Part shown: positions 26,817 through 35,031 of the stretch, in pieces | How the letters are laid out: every line of letters starts with the position of its first letter | Position numbering within the stretch: the stretch's first letter is position 1 | The notes under the pieces: model-generated | The model's database searches: none | The model's input: the letters and a program-made list of their open reading frames with translations, nothing else | What the model was told of the DNA's origin: nothing | Translations under genes and position numbers: made by a program | Assembly (NCBI RefSeq): GCF_000829435.1 | Contig: NZ_JXRP01000006.1 | Location: 310,001 to 374,000, forward strand | Direction of reading: 5' to 3' | DNA: 64,000 nucleotides | Source of the DNA: Jeotgalibacillus soli | GTDB taxonomy: Bacteria > Bacillota > Bacilli > Bacillales > Jeotgalibacillaceae

Positions 26817-27467
26817 ATGGATACATTTATACGGGGAGCCTACACGTTCTGTAAAGCATTAACCCATCTTTTTTATATCAATCTATTATGGATTGCTTTC
26901 ACTCTTTTAGGGGGAGTGGTATTAGGCTTTATGCCAAGTACTGTAGCACTTTATACAGTAGCAAGGAAATTTCTGACTGGAGAAGATGATATCCCTATCT
27001 TTAAAACGTTCTGGAAAGCCTTTCGAAGTGAATTTCTACGCAGTAATCTAATGGGTTCCCTCTTGCTGGCAGGCAGCTTGCTATGGTATGTGGATTTTAT
27101 CATCTTCCGGGGAATGGATAGTGGTTTCTCGCAAATTTTAAGTCAGGTCATGATTGTCATCGGATTTATTTACTTTATTTTACTGCTTTATATCTTCCCT
27201 GTTTATGTTCATTATGATAAGAAATTTTTTCAATATTTTAAGATGGCACTCATGATCGGTCTTTTGCAGCCAATGAGTCTTATGCTTATGCTCGTTGGAA
27301 CCGTACTTAATTATTATTTTTTTATGTATTTTCAAGGATTTATTCCATTGGTAGGAGCCAGTCTTTTCTGCTACCTCAATATGTGGATCGCGCTTAAAAG
27401 CTTTCAAACAATAGAAAATAAGAGCATCAGGATAAAGCAGCATTACGCTAAGGAGATGCTGAGGTGA
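26817..27467 (+). CDS. DUF624 (YesL-type) membrane protein
   Basis: Membrane protein of 216 residues with about five helices and the DUF624 start INLLWIAFTLLGGVVLGFMPSTVALYTVARKF. YesL-type proteins are encoded beside sugar importers and YesMN-type regulators; their molecular role is not established. Here it follows the Gfo/Idh gene and precedes the TIM-barrel isomerase, with a ribosome binding site GGAAGGAGA. Confidence 0.85.
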   Translation: MDTFIRGAYTFCKALTHLFYINLLWIAFTLLGGVVLGFMPSTVALYTVARKFLTGEDDIPIFKTFWKAFRSEFLRSNLMGSLLLAGSLLWYVDFIIFRGMDSGFSQILSQVMIVIGFIYFILLLYIFPVYVHYDKKFFQYFKMALMIGLLQPMSLMLMLVGTVLNYYFFMYFQGFIPLVGASLFCYLNMWIALKSFQTIENKSIRIKQHYAKEMLR

Positions 27468-27507
27468 TCATCCATCCTGCCATACAAAATGCAAGGAGGA
27501 GAAGAAG

Positions 27508-28356
27508 TTGTCAGTTGGAGTTTTAGCCCATTTATTCGGGAGGATGCCATATAAGGAGCTTGCTCATACCGTTGGATTGCATGGCTTCAAGCATGTACAG
27601 CTGGCATTATGGAAAGCAATTGATGATGTCGATTTTAGTGAAGCTGGAAGACTGAGTCCAGGGCTCGCGAGAAATATTGCTGAAGAATTTCATAAAAATG
27701 ATGTATCGATTTCGATATTGGGCTGCTATGTACACTTATTTGATCGGAATGAGGAGAAAAGGCGAAGAAATGTTGCACGATTTAAAGAGCTCATTGTCTA
27801 TGCACGATGCTTTGGAGCGACGACAGTGGCCGCAGAAACCGGGAAGCTTCCCTTAAATGATTTTTCCAAACAAGACCGGGCTGCCTTGAGAGCTTCTTTA
27901 GAAGAACTGATAGAGGAAGCAGAAAAATGGGGGATCTTTATTGGATTGGAACCTGCGAATGATCACTTGATCGGAACGGCTCCAGCATTAAAACAAATGC
28001 TTGATGAGGTCCCTTCTTCACATCTAGGTGTAGTGCTGGATCCAGGGAATTTAATCACGTTGGAGAATATTCATCATCAGGATCAAGTCATTGAAGAGGC
28101 ATTTACTCTTCTTGGAAAACGAGTTGTCGGTGCCCATGCCAAGGACCGAATGTTGATGGAGGATGGTGCGATTCAAACCGTTACACCAGGGAAAGGACAG
28201 TTGAATTATCTATTATTCTTAACGCTGTTACATCAGTATAAACCGCAGTGCGACATTATTTTGGAAGCAACCAAGCCAGAACAGATGAAGGAAACGAAGG
28301 TTTATGTTGAAAGGCTTCAGCAGCAGGTGCGCGAGGCTGGAATGTTAAAGAATTAA
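27508..28356 (+). CDS. Sugar phosphate isomerase/epimerase (AP2-type TIM barrel)
   Basis: Xylose-isomerase-like TIM barrel of 282 residues. Metal-binding acids are seen in GLEPAN, VVLDPGNL, VVGAHAKDR and DIILEATKPEQ. It starts at TTG 27508 behind AAGGAGGAGAAGAAG; no in-frame ATG is near. Substrate cannot be assigned, but the neighbours suggest interconversion of a sugar or uronate from rhamnogalacturonan. It closes the pectin super-locus. Confidence 0.8.
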   Translation: MSVGVLAHLFGRMPYKELAHTVGLHGFKHVQLALWKAIDDVDFSEAGRLSPGLARNIAEEFHKNDVSISILGCYVHLFDRNEEKRRRNVARFKELIVYARCFGATTVAAETGKLPLNDFSKQDRAALRASLEELIEEAEKWGIFIGLEPANDHLIGTAPALKQMLDEVPSSHLGVVLDPGNLITLENIHHQDQVIEEAFTLLGKRVVGAHAKDRMLMEDGAIQTVTPGKGQLNYLLFLTLLHQYKPQCDIILEATKPEQMKETKVYVERLQQQVREAGMLKN

Positions 28357-28364
28357 ATAAGAAT

Positions 28365-28408
28365 CCCAAAAAACAAAAAGGCTGGGTTTGTTTTTTGGGG
28401 TTTTTATT
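28365..28408 (+). terminator. Terminator at the end of the pectin locus
   Basis: CCCAAAAAACAAA (28365-28377) pairs exactly with TTTGTTTTTTGGG (28387-28399), then a T-rich tail. Confidence 0.85.
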
Positions 28409-28504
28409 TTTCTTTGCCAGCTCAGGTTAAGAATTCTCCCGATTTTTGCTTAACTTTCTTCTATATGGGGAATAGGAAGGAGAAGTATAGAGGGGGAATA
28501 AGGT

Positions 28505-29134
28505 ATGGCAATCATCAAAGCACTCTTCTTAAACGGTTCATTAAAAACAAGCGAGGAAGCTTCTAATACAGATGCTTTAATACAAAAAGCAAACGAAATA
28601 TATGAGGAAAATGGTGTTTCAGCTGAAACCATTCGCTTGGCGGATTATTCGATAGCGCTTGGCATCTCAGATGATATGGGTGATAGGGATGAGTGGCCAA
28701 AGATTTTTGAGAAAGTAAAGGAAGCGGATATTTTAATTATGGCCACACCTCTTTGGCTGGGAGAAAAAAGCAGTCTCACAACGCTTGCCATCGAACGCTT
28801 GTATGGAGGAAGCAGCCTGACGAATGAAAAGGGTCAAGCTATCTATTACAATAAGATTGGCGGAGCCATTATAACAGGAAATGAAGATGGAGCGAAGCAT
28901 GCAGCAGCCTCAATATTATATGGACTATCTCATCTTGGCTTCACCATCCCTCCAAATGTTGATACCTATTGGGTAGGGGAGGCTGGACCAGGTCCATCCT
29001 ACATAGAGGCAATGGAAAACGGATCAAATTCTTTTACGGACCAGCATGTGAAGTTGCTTGCTTACAATACGATGCACTTCGCACGTCTTCTAAAAGAACA
29101 TCCAATTCCTGAAGAAGGAAATACAGCAGAATAA
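28505..29134 (+). CDS. NADPH-dependent FMN reductase / flavodoxin-like protein
   Basis: Flavodoxin-fold protein of 209 residues. FLNGSLKTSEEASNTDALI matches the FMN phosphate loop, and MATPLWLGEKSSLTTLAIERLYG resembles the isoalloxazine-contact loop of the NAD(P)H-dependent oxidoreductase family. Monocistronic, with RBS AGAGGGGGAATAAGG and a shared terminator downstream. Physiological substrate unknown. Confidence 0.8.
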   Translation: MAIIKALFLNGSLKTSEEASNTDALIQKANEIYEENGVSAETIRLADYSIALGISDDMGDRDEWPKIFEKVKEADILIMATPLWLGEKSSLTTLAIERLYGGSSLTNEKGQAIYYNKIGGAIITGNEDGAKHAAASILYGLSHLGFTIPPNVDTYWVGEAGPGPSYIEAMENGSNSFTDQHVKLLAYNTMHFARLLKEHPIPEEGNTAE

Positions 29135-29166
29135 AAAATCGGGCTGAAGCTGCTCAACCCGATTTT
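29135..29166. terminator. Bidirectional terminator between convergent genes
   Basis: AAAATCGGGCTGA pairs with TCAACCCGATTTT with one mismatch; T runs on both sides serve the forward flavodoxin-like gene and the reverse DUF4870 gene. Confidence 0.8.
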
Positions 29167-29169
29167 CCA

Positions 29170-29496
29170 TTAGCTAAAAAACTTAATCACTAAGGGAATT
29201 CTGTATTTTTCACCTTGATACGCTTTGATTCCGGCAAGAATGGTAAAAACGATCATTAGTATCGTAAGAACACCGGTTAGTATAAAACCGATTCCAATGA
29301 ACATTAAAAATCCGGCGACTGCCTGGTAAAGGAAATAGCTGATCACAAAATTGGTGTACTCTTTGCCGTGATAGTTGATATAGTCAGAATCACGCTTCAG
29401 AAACCAAATAATCGCAGGTGCTATTATCGCTGTTAAAAAGCTCAGGAAATACATGAGGCTTGCAAATAATCGGTCTTGTGAGCTTGGTGTATGCAT
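29170..29496 (-). CDS. DUF4870 domain-containing membrane protein
   Basis: Small membrane protein of 108 residues with three or four helices and the DUF4870 pattern FLTAIIAPAIIWFLKRDSDYINYHGKEYTNF. RBS AAAGGAGG precedes the ATG on the reverse strand. Function of the family is unknown. Confidence 0.85.
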   Translation of the reverse strand: MHTPSSQDRLFASLMYFLSFLTAIIAPAIIWFLKRDSDYINYHGKEYTNFVISYFLYQAVAGFLMFIGIGFILTGVLTILMIVFTILAGIKAYQGEKYRIPLVIKFFS

Positions 29497-29618
29497 CGTT
29501 GTCCGCCTCCTTTTTATTTATATACGTTCTAAAAGAGTAAAATGTTTCATGAAGATCATCATTATTCATTAAAAAAAATCCCCGCTTCATTCAAAAGGGG
29601 AATCTGCATTTATGAAAA

Positions 29619-30431
29619 TTATCCTTTGTCACCTAGCTTAACAGCTGAAATTAAGCCAAGCAATAACGCCAAGATCGACAGCATGACATTAGAGAGCGTC
29701 AGTGTTAATCCTGGATATACGACAAATAGCGAACCAAAAACGAGTCCAATGATAATCGCATACATCATCACCGGAAACCTGCTCAATAAGTAGCGGATCC
29801 CTTTACTGCTTATGATAAACCCAGTAGCAACTCCTGCACCAATCACAAGAATCAGTGGAATATTAAGAGTGGAAACAGCGTTTAGCGCCGTTGGATAAAC
29901 CCCGATAATAAGCAGGACAAACGATCCGCTGATTCCAGGCAAAAGCATGGCCATACTTGCCAGCCAGCCAGCAAAATAAAGTCCAATATAGGTTAAAAAC
30001 GTTAAGTTTTCCATTGGACTGCCATCTTCAGCCGGTCTGAAAAAGACCATACAAGCGACTAAAATGGCACTAATCACTAAAGCAATCACATGCTTTGATT
30101 TAAAGTTTTCACGGTAATTTGATTCCTTCAGCAAAAATGGAAGGATACCAAGGATTAACCCAAGAAAAAAGAAGTTTGTCGGCTGGGGATAGGAAACAAG
30201 CAGCCATTCGACGATCCGGCTTAATAAAATAATTGCCGTGATCATTCCAACACCAATAGTTGCTAAAAAAACAAAATGCTTCTTCCATTCTTTGCTGATA
30301 ATATTGCTAATCCCATTTATAAACTGATCATAGATTCCTAGTATGACAGCAATGGTTCCACCACTTACTCCTGGAATGAGATCGGCGGTTCCCATTGCCA
30401 TTCCACGGAAAAGATTTCTCCAATCAAACAT
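29619..30431 (-). CDS. DUF368 protein, PopT-type polyprenyl-phosphate transporter
   Basis: Membrane protein of 270 residues with about eight helices. The family signature is at the N-terminus: RGMAMGTADLIPGVSGGTIAVILGIY, repeated in inverted form as LLPGISGSFVLLIIGVY. DUF368 proteins have been linked to recycling of undecaprenyl phosphate across the membrane, an envelope function that may matter under salt or alkaline stress. RBS AAAGGAG precedes the start. Monocistronic. Confidence 0.88.
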   Translation of the reverse strand: MFDWRNLFRGMAMGTADLIPGVSGGTIAVILGIYDQFINGISNIISKEWKKHFVFLATIGVGMITAIILLSRIVEWLLVSYPQPTNFFFLGLILGILPFLLKESNYRENFKSKHVIALVISAILVACMVFFRPAEDGSPMENLTFLTYIGLYFAGWLASMAMLLPGISGSFVLLIIGVYPTALNAVSTLNIPLILVIGAGVATGFIISSKGIRYLLSRFPVMMYAIIIGLVFGSLFVVYPGLTLTLSNVMLSILALLLGLISAVKLGDKG

Positions 30432-30614
30432 GTATCTAGCTCCTTTATAAAAGTGTATTTACTTTAAATACTTTGTTCACATAATCACGTTTTTCATTAT
30501 ACGCGAAGTCCTATTATTTTTCATGATGGATTGGCTATAAAGAGGAAGAAGATAAAAGGAATTGACGATTTTTTGTCAAATAACCAAATAAACAGTCTAA
30601 AGGAGGAAGATCTA

Positions 30615-31508
30615 ATGAAAAAAGCGATGCTGATCGCCAACCCCTCTTCGGGTAAAGAAGAGGCAAGAAAATATATGGATAGCGTAATGGAAGTCTTGTC
30701 CTCTCTAGGCTATGAAGGAACTGTTTGTGAAACGGTAAAAGAAGGGGATGCCACTCGTTTTGCCGAACAGGCCTGTGAAAAGAAATATGATGCAGTCGTT
30801 TCAATGGGTGGAGACGGAACGCTTAATGAAACAATTTCGGGTTTAGCAGAAAAGGATCACAAGCCGACACTTGGAATTATTCCGCTTGGCACAGTGAATG
30901 ATTTTGCGCGTGCATTGTCCATACCGATGGAACCTGAAGAAGCCATTGAAATGCTCCGTGATGCTGATAAACGTATGGTTGACATCGGCAAAGTAAACGA
31001 TCAGTATTTCATGAATATCATTGCACTTGGCGGAATTGCAGAAGCAACGTTTGGTGTTTCAGTCGAACAGAAAACGAAGCTTGGCCCGCTTGCATATATG
31101 ATTGAAGGATTTAAAACGATAAAGGAGAAAGAACCTTTTGATGTGAAACTGAAACATGAGCAAGGTGAATGGGAGGGAGAAGCCTTTTTAGTATTGCTCG
31201 CATTGACGAATTCCGTCGGCGGGTTTGAAAAAATAGCCCCTCAGGCCAAAGTAAATGATGGTAAGCTGCACTGTTTTATTGTAAAAAATGTATCTATTGT
31301 TAAGCTGGTTTCTGTTGTAACATCCTTGGCGAAGGGTGAAATGGAAGAGGATGAGAACGTAGAATATATCACGACTTCTGAAGTCGAGTTTTCTTCCTCT
31401 AAAGATCTTATTGCCAATGTAGATGGTGATGAAGGAGATCATGTTCCTCTTGCTATTCAAGTGCTGGAACGCCACATTCCTGTATTCGTTTCGAACACAA
31501 ATCAATAA
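30615..31508 (+). CDS. Diacylglycerol/lipid kinase family protein (YegS/BmrU type)
   Basis: Lipid kinase of 297 residues with the NPSSGKEEA start, the nucleotide loop SMGGDGTLNETISGL and GIIPLGTVNDFARAL. Its C-terminal beta-rich domain ends with VDGDEGDHVPL. ATG 30615 is chosen because AAAGGAGGAAGATCTA precedes it; the open frame extends to 30531 without another RBS. A second paralogue lies at 55,978-56,898. Confidence 0.88.
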   Translation: MKKAMLIANPSSGKEEARKYMDSVMEVLSSLGYEGTVCETVKEGDATRFAEQACEKKYDAVVSMGGDGTLNETISGLAEKDHKPTLGIIPLGTVNDFARALSIPMEPEEAIEMLRDADKRMVDIGKVNDQYFMNIIALGGIAEATFGVSVEQKTKLGPLAYMIEGFKTIKEKEPFDVKLKHEQGEWEGEAFLVLLALTNSVGGFEKIAPQAKVNDGKLHCFIVKNVSIVKLVSVVTSLAKGEMEEDENVEYITTSEVEFSSSKDLIANVDGDEGDHVPLAIQVLERHIPVFVSNTNQ

Positions 31509-31557
31509 GATCAAAAAAACCTTTTCCTTCTGTTTTGGAAAAGGTTTTTTTGATCTT
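31507..31557. terminator. Perfect bidirectional terminator
   Basis: Arms 31507-31527 and 31537-31557 are exact 21-bp complements (AAGATCAAAAAAACCTTTTCC), with T runs usable from both strands. It lies between the lipid kinase and the reverse-strand small gene at 31567-31716. Confidence 0.9.
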
Positions 31558-31566
31558 ATGATTAAA

Positions 31567-31716
31567 TCATTTTCTGTTACTAGGAGCAGATGGCGGCTGC
31601 TTCTTTTGATCACTTGATAGCTTCTTTACTGTATCCATGGCTTTTTGTGCCATTGCCTTTGTCTGCTCAGGGTTGTCCTTTGCATATTTAATGGCTTTTT
31701 TAAAAAGGTTTTTCAT
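31567..31716 (-). CDS. Small basic protein, 49 residues, unknown function
   Basis: Reverse-strand ORF starting at 31716 with AAAGGAGAATGACC before the ATG. The product is rich in Lys and Ala with predicted helix (KNLFKKAIKYAKDNPEQTK, then AMAQKAMDTVKK) and a Pro/Ser tail. The strong ribosome binding site, even codon use and a terminator immediately downstream support it as a real gene. No function is recognised. Confidence 0.65.
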   Translation of the reverse strand: MKNLFKKAIKYAKDNPEQTKAMAQKAMDTVKKLSSDQKKQPPSAPSNRK

Positions 31717-31748
31717 GGTCATTCTCCTTTTCTAAATAAGATAGTTAT

Positions 31749-31849
31749 GTTAAAAGTCCATTGTTGATTTTTGCAGAGCGTTGATTGGAGCGTGTGTGCG
31801 AAACTTCTGCGGGCAGAAGCGGAATCAACAGACACGTTTAACAAAAGCC
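31749..31849. repeat. Dispersed intergenic repeat, full copy
   Basis: About 100 nt with inverted ends: GTTAAAAGTCCATTGTTGATTT at the left and AATCAACAGACACGTTTAAC at the right. The closest relative is at 35,343-35,445. Inner CTTCTGCGGGCAGAAG is itself palindromic. Confidence 0.8.
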
Positions 31850-31899
31850 AATAAGATAAAAAGATGGATGTATCCTATTGTAAAATATATTAGCATTCT

Positions 31900-31929
31900 T
31901 TGCATTTCTTTTCCCTAATGATGTATACT
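31900..31929 (+). promoter_or_regulatory. SigmaA-type promoter of the arrest-peptide candidate and yidC
   Basis: TTGCAT (31900-31905), an 18-nt spacer and TATACT (31924-31929), 35 nt upstream of the 31964 start. Confidence 0.6.
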
Positions 31930-31963
31930 TCAATCAACTTATAAAAAATGGGAGTTTACCATT

Positions 31964-32260
31964 ATGGATTTAATATTTCAAGCGTTAGTGGAATCCCTGC
32001 ATGAAGGAACGCTGCCACTCGCTTTTGTGATTATTTGGATATGGCGTTGGGACCGGCCTTTTATGGTGCAGGGTATGAGCAGTGACTGGTCTCATCGTGA
32101 GATTTATGTTCCTGCTGTTAGAGGGAAGAATACAGGCGAACTAGGCGCAATTGAAGCCTATTCCGGACGTATGCAGCTTGTAAAATCAGTTAAGCGCAAA
32201 GATTGTCCGGACGATTCTGACGACGCACAGTCATCACCCTTTTTTCTTAGAGCATTTTAA
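31964..32260 (+). CDS. Candidate MifM-type translation-arrest sensor upstream of yidC
   Basis: ORF of 98 residues with GGGAG 9 nt before its ATG and its own promoter. Residues 16-29 (TLPLAFVIIWIWRW) are hydrophobic; the rest is soluble; the end has a basic patch (KSVKRK, 74-79) followed by the acidic run DDSDD at 83-87 and 11 further residues. It ends 31 nt before yidC. In B. subtilis, MifM (95 residues) is encoded just before yidC2, inserts through YidC and stalls the ribosome at a C-terminal acidic cluster when insertion fails, which opens a hairpin over the yidC2 ribosome binding site. Length, position, hydrophobic segment, acidic cluster and hairpin all match; I could not detect clear residue-by-residue similarity. 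Confidence 0.7.
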   Translation: MDLIFQALVESLHEGTLPLAFVIIWIWRWDRPFMVQGMSSDWSHREIYVPAVRGKNTGELGAIEAYSGRMQLVKSVKRKDCPDDSDDAQSSPFFLRAF

Positions 32261-32285
32261 TTAAAAAAGGAAAAGGACTGGTGAC
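32230..32285 (+). promoter_or_regulatory. Hairpin sequestering the yidC ribosome binding site
   Basis: GTCATCA (32230-32236) pairs with TGGTGAC (32279-32285) with one G-T, and after a small internal loop CCTTTT (32238-32243) pairs with AAAAGG (32271-32276). The right arm covers AAGGACTGGTGA, the only Shine-Dalgarno-like stretch before the GTG at 32292. The left arm lies in codons 89-94 of the upstream ORF, so a ribosome paused on the acidic codons 83-87 would unwind it. Confidence 0.65.
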
Positions 32286-32291
32286 ATACTA

Positions 32292-33056
32292 GTGAAGAAG
32301 CTAACAATTTTATTAATAGGAACATTTGCAACGATCTTATTAACAGGCTGTGCAAGCGTTCAAAATGAAACAGGGTTTTTCTATGATTGGTTTGTGCGTC
32401 CATTTGAAATTGCCATTGTTGAAATTGGGAACTTTTTTAACGGAAATTTTGGATTATCCATCATCATTATCACGCTGATTATTCGACTGATTTTAATGCC
32501 TTTTATGCTTAGAACCTATCGAAATCAACAGGTGATGAAAGAGAAAATGGAAGTGCTAAAACCGGAAATGGAAGAGATTCAAAAACGATTGAAAGCGACT
32601 GAATCCAAAGAAGAGCAAATGAAAATTCAGCAGGAAATGATGGGGCTTTACCGTAAGCATGGGGTGAACCCATTGAATATGGGGTGTTTGCCGCTTATTA
32701 TCCAAATGCCAGTTCTAATGGGACTTTATTTTGCCATTTCTTATTCAGAGGAAATTGCGACACACTCATTTCTTTGGTTTAGCCTTGGTTCACCTGATAT
32801 GATCATGACATTGATCGCTGGTGTGGTGTATTTTGTTCAGGGTTATGTAACATTGAATAATCTTCCGGAAGCACAGCGCAACCAGATGAAGATTATTACG
32901 TACATTTCACCCATTATGATTATGTTTATTTCATTTTCTGCACCAGCTGCATTACCGCTGTATTGGGCAGTTGGCGGTGCGTTCCTAATTATTCAAACAT
33001 TGATCGGGCAAAAATACTATCGTAACAATCCAGAGAAAGCACTGGAAAATAATTAA
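32292..33056 (+). CDS. yidC: Membrane protein insertase YidC/OxaA (YidC2-like lipoprotein form)
   Basis: Insertase of 254 residues. A lipoprotein signal ends in lipobox LTGC at Cys20; the Gram-positive YidC core follows with five helices and a cytoplasmic coiled hairpin (KEKMEVLKPEMEEIQKRLKATESKEEQMKIQQEMMGLYRKHGVNP). LIIRLILMPF carries the conserved arginine in the hydrophilic groove. It inserts small membrane proteins alone or with SecYEG. Start is GTG 32292; the weak, hairpin-covered RBS fits regulation by the ORF before it. Confidence 0.95.
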   Translation: MKKLTILLIGTFATILLTGCASVQNETGFFYDWFVRPFEIAIVEIGNFFNGNFGLSIIIITLIIRLILMPFMLRTYRNQQVMKEKMEVLKPEMEEIQKRLKATESKEEQMKIQQEMMGLYRKHGVNPLNMGCLPLIIQMPVLMGLYFAISYSEEIATHSFLWFSLGSPDMIMTLIAGVVYFVQGYVTLNNLPEAQRNQMKIITYISPIMIMFISFSAPAALPLYWAVGGAFLIIQTLIGQKYYRNNPEKALENN

Positions 33057-33061
33057 GAAAT

Positions 33062-33097
33062 GGGTAAGCTGCCTTTTGAGTAGCTTACCCTTTTTTT
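33062..33097 (+). terminator. Terminator after yidC
   Basis: GGGTAAGCT (33062-33070) and AGCTTACCC (33082-33090) pair exactly, followed by seven T residues. Confidence 0.9.
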
Positions 33098-33111
33098 ATT
33101 TAAGATAATCT

Positions 33112-33166
33112 GTTGAAAATTGCCTGTTGATTTCCGCTGCATGCATTCGCTTTCCGCTCCAATTAA
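33112..33166 (-). repeat. Dispersed repeat fragment, reverse orientation
   Basis: Read on the reverse strand it gives GGAGCGGAAAGCGAATGC and AGCGGAAATCAACAGGCA, the right half of the repeat family (compare 46,680-46,735 and 61,440-61,500). The left half is absent. Confidence 0.65.
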
Positions 33167-33308
33167 TATCGAAAAAAATATGGTCTTAAAAAAAGATAGT
33201 GGAATCAAATTTCATTTTCAAGATACCATTCAAGCATTCGATTTTATTAATAGAAAGTATATATAGCTTTTTCAGCCCAAAAAGTTGCCCCAATCGTGAA
33301 AACACTGG

Positions 33309-33878
33309 TTAGCTGTTTTTTACCTCAATTTCTTTGATGACGTGCGCTGGATTCCCGCCAACGACCACATTAGATGGAATATCCTTTGTAACGACAGCTC
33401 CTGAAGCCACGACGACGTTATCGCCAATGGTGACACCAGGGTTAATAACAGCTCGTCCTCCGATCCATACATTGTCGCCAATCGTAACAGGCTTAGCGAA
33501 TTCATACCCACTATTTCTTTCTGCAGGATCAAGAGGATGTGTAGCGGTATAAATATGTACACCAGGAGCTAATGAACAATGCTTTCCAATTCTCACTTCA
33601 CATACATCTAATATGACACAGTCAAAATTTGCATAAAAGTAGTCTTCTACATGAATGTTGTAGCCATAGTCACATCTGAAGGTGGGTTCAATGTAGAAGT
33701 GATCTCCGGTTGAACCAAGCAATGTCTTTAATAGCTGCTCTCGTTTTTTTGTATCCGTCTCAAGTGTTTCATTAAATTCTCTAGTTAGCTTTCGAGCGTG
33801 AAGCCGTTCATTAACTAATATTTCATCGCCAGCAAAATATAATTCTCCTGCCAGCATTTTTTCCTTCTCTGATTTCAT
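33309..33878 (-). CDS. Maltose/sugar O-acetyltransferase (Maa type)
   Basis: Left-handed beta-helix acetyltransferase of 189 residues. The N-terminal Maa cap ([18 protein letters not shown]) is followed by hexapeptide repeats, [12 protein letters not shown] with the catalytic His, and [27 protein letters not shown]. It transfers acetyl from acetyl-CoA to sugars such as maltose or glucose. RBS AAGGGGGAATTTAA precedes the ATG. Monocistronic. Confidence 0.92.
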   Translation of the reverse strand: MKSEKEKMLAGELYFAGDEILVNERLHARKLTREFNETLETDTKKREQLLKTLLGSTGDHFYIEPTFRCDYGYNIHVEDYFYANFDCVILDVCEVRIGKHCSLAPGVHIYTATHPLDPAERNSGYEFAKPVTIGDNVWIGGRAVINPGVTIGDNVVVASGAVVTKDIPSNVVVGGNPAHVIKEIEVKNS

Positions 33879-33982
33879 TTAAATTCCCCCTTTATACTTA
33901 TCATATATTAAAAGTTCAATCATTAGTAAAAGATGGGAAAGATTCGTTATAATAGCAAGGAAATAGCGTAAACAGGAGGGGT

Positions 33983-34744
33983 ATGATGAAACAGGCGATC
34001 GTAACAGGTGCTTCAAAAGGTCTTGGAGCTGGAATTGCTTATCATTTACTTATGGAAGGGATCAATATTGTAGACCTATCTCGATCTGGAAATACAGAGA
34101 TAAAAGCATTAGCTGAAAAAAAAAGCCTTACTTATAAGCATGAGGCCATTGATATAAGCTCCACTCAACAGACACTCCAATTTTTTGAAAGCTGGTTTAA
34201 TAACTTAAAAGATGACCGGCCAGAGGAGCTTTATTTAATCCATAATGCTGGAACAGTGGACCCGATTGACACAGTAGGCCACCTCGATCCAAATTCTGTG
34301 GAGAGAAGTGTTCATCTTAATTACATTACCCCGATGGTTGTAACCAATTTGGCTTTCAAGCGCTCTTCAGAGCTTGATATTTCGTTAATAGTCGTTAACA
34401 TTACATCAGGTGCCGCGGATAAACCGAACCATGGCTGGAGTGTGTATGGAAGTACAAAAGCGGGATTGAATCTTTTTACAGAAACCGCTGCGCTTGAGCA
34501 AAAGGAGAAGCAGACGAGACACACGATTATTTCCTTTAGTCCAAGTATAATGGACACCGAAATGCAGCAGGTCATTCGGTCCTCATCTGAATCTGCGTTT
34601 TCCCAGGTGTCACGCTTCCAAAAATATAAGGATAAGGGTGAACTTCGCCAGCCAAATGATGTAGGCAAGGCACTTGTCACACTGCTAATGAATGAACCAT
34701 TGGAAAACGGTAAGCTTTATCATATTAATGATCTATTGCCGTGA
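33983..34744 (+). CDS. Short-chain dehydrogenase similar to YueD (benzil reductase type)
   Basis: SDR of 253 residues, sepiapterin-reductase-like subgroup. ATGASKGLGAG-type cofactor motif (VTGASKGLG) is at residue 8, IHNAGTVDPI at about 87, and the catalytic set is Ser in NITSGAA plus YGSTK. B. subtilis YueD reduces benzil in vitro; the natural substrate is unknown. RBS ACAGGAGGGGT. Ends in a short hairpin (34,777-34,807). Confidence 0.85.
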   Translation: MMKQAIVTGASKGLGAGIAYHLLMEGINIVDLSRSGNTEIKALAEKKSLTYKHEAIDISSTQQTLQFFESWFNNLKDDRPEELYLIHNAGTVDPIDTVGHLDPNSVERSVHLNYITPMVVTNLAFKRSSELDISLIVVNITSGAADKPNHGWSVYGSTKAGLNLFTETAALEQKEKQTRHTIISFSPSIMDTEMQQVIRSSSESAFSQVSRFQKYKDKGELRQPNDVGKALVTLLMNEPLENGKLYHINDLLP

Positions 34745-34776
34745 AAATAAGGAAACATCTTTTTATGTATGAAAGG

Positions 34777-34807
34777 ATTCAAGCTGATGCTTGAATTCTT
34801 TTCTTTT
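34777..34807 (+). terminator. Short terminator after the SDR gene
   Basis: ATTCAAGC and GCTTGAAT pair over 8 bp with a TGAT loop, followed by TCTTTTCTTTT. Confidence 0.65.
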
Positions 34808-35031
34808 ATAAAAGGCTGTTTATTTTTGGACTTAAAAGAAAAACAACAATAAGAAGAAATTAAATTTAGAAAACTTTGTTATAAGTGTCATTATTCCTTA
34901 ATTAATCTTAACCATAATGCAATGTTAGACCTGTTTAGTGTTAATTTGACGGGGGAAATAGTAAATAGGAGAATAAATATTTTATCGTAGAAGCAATAAA
35001 AAATTCTCAAATTAGAAAGGAAAATGTTATT

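Noticed and set aside
31749-31849. Repeat copy as a riboswitch for the yidC leader
   Set aside because: The same element occurs in unrelated intergenic places and lies upstream of the predicted promoter, so it is not in the leader RNA.
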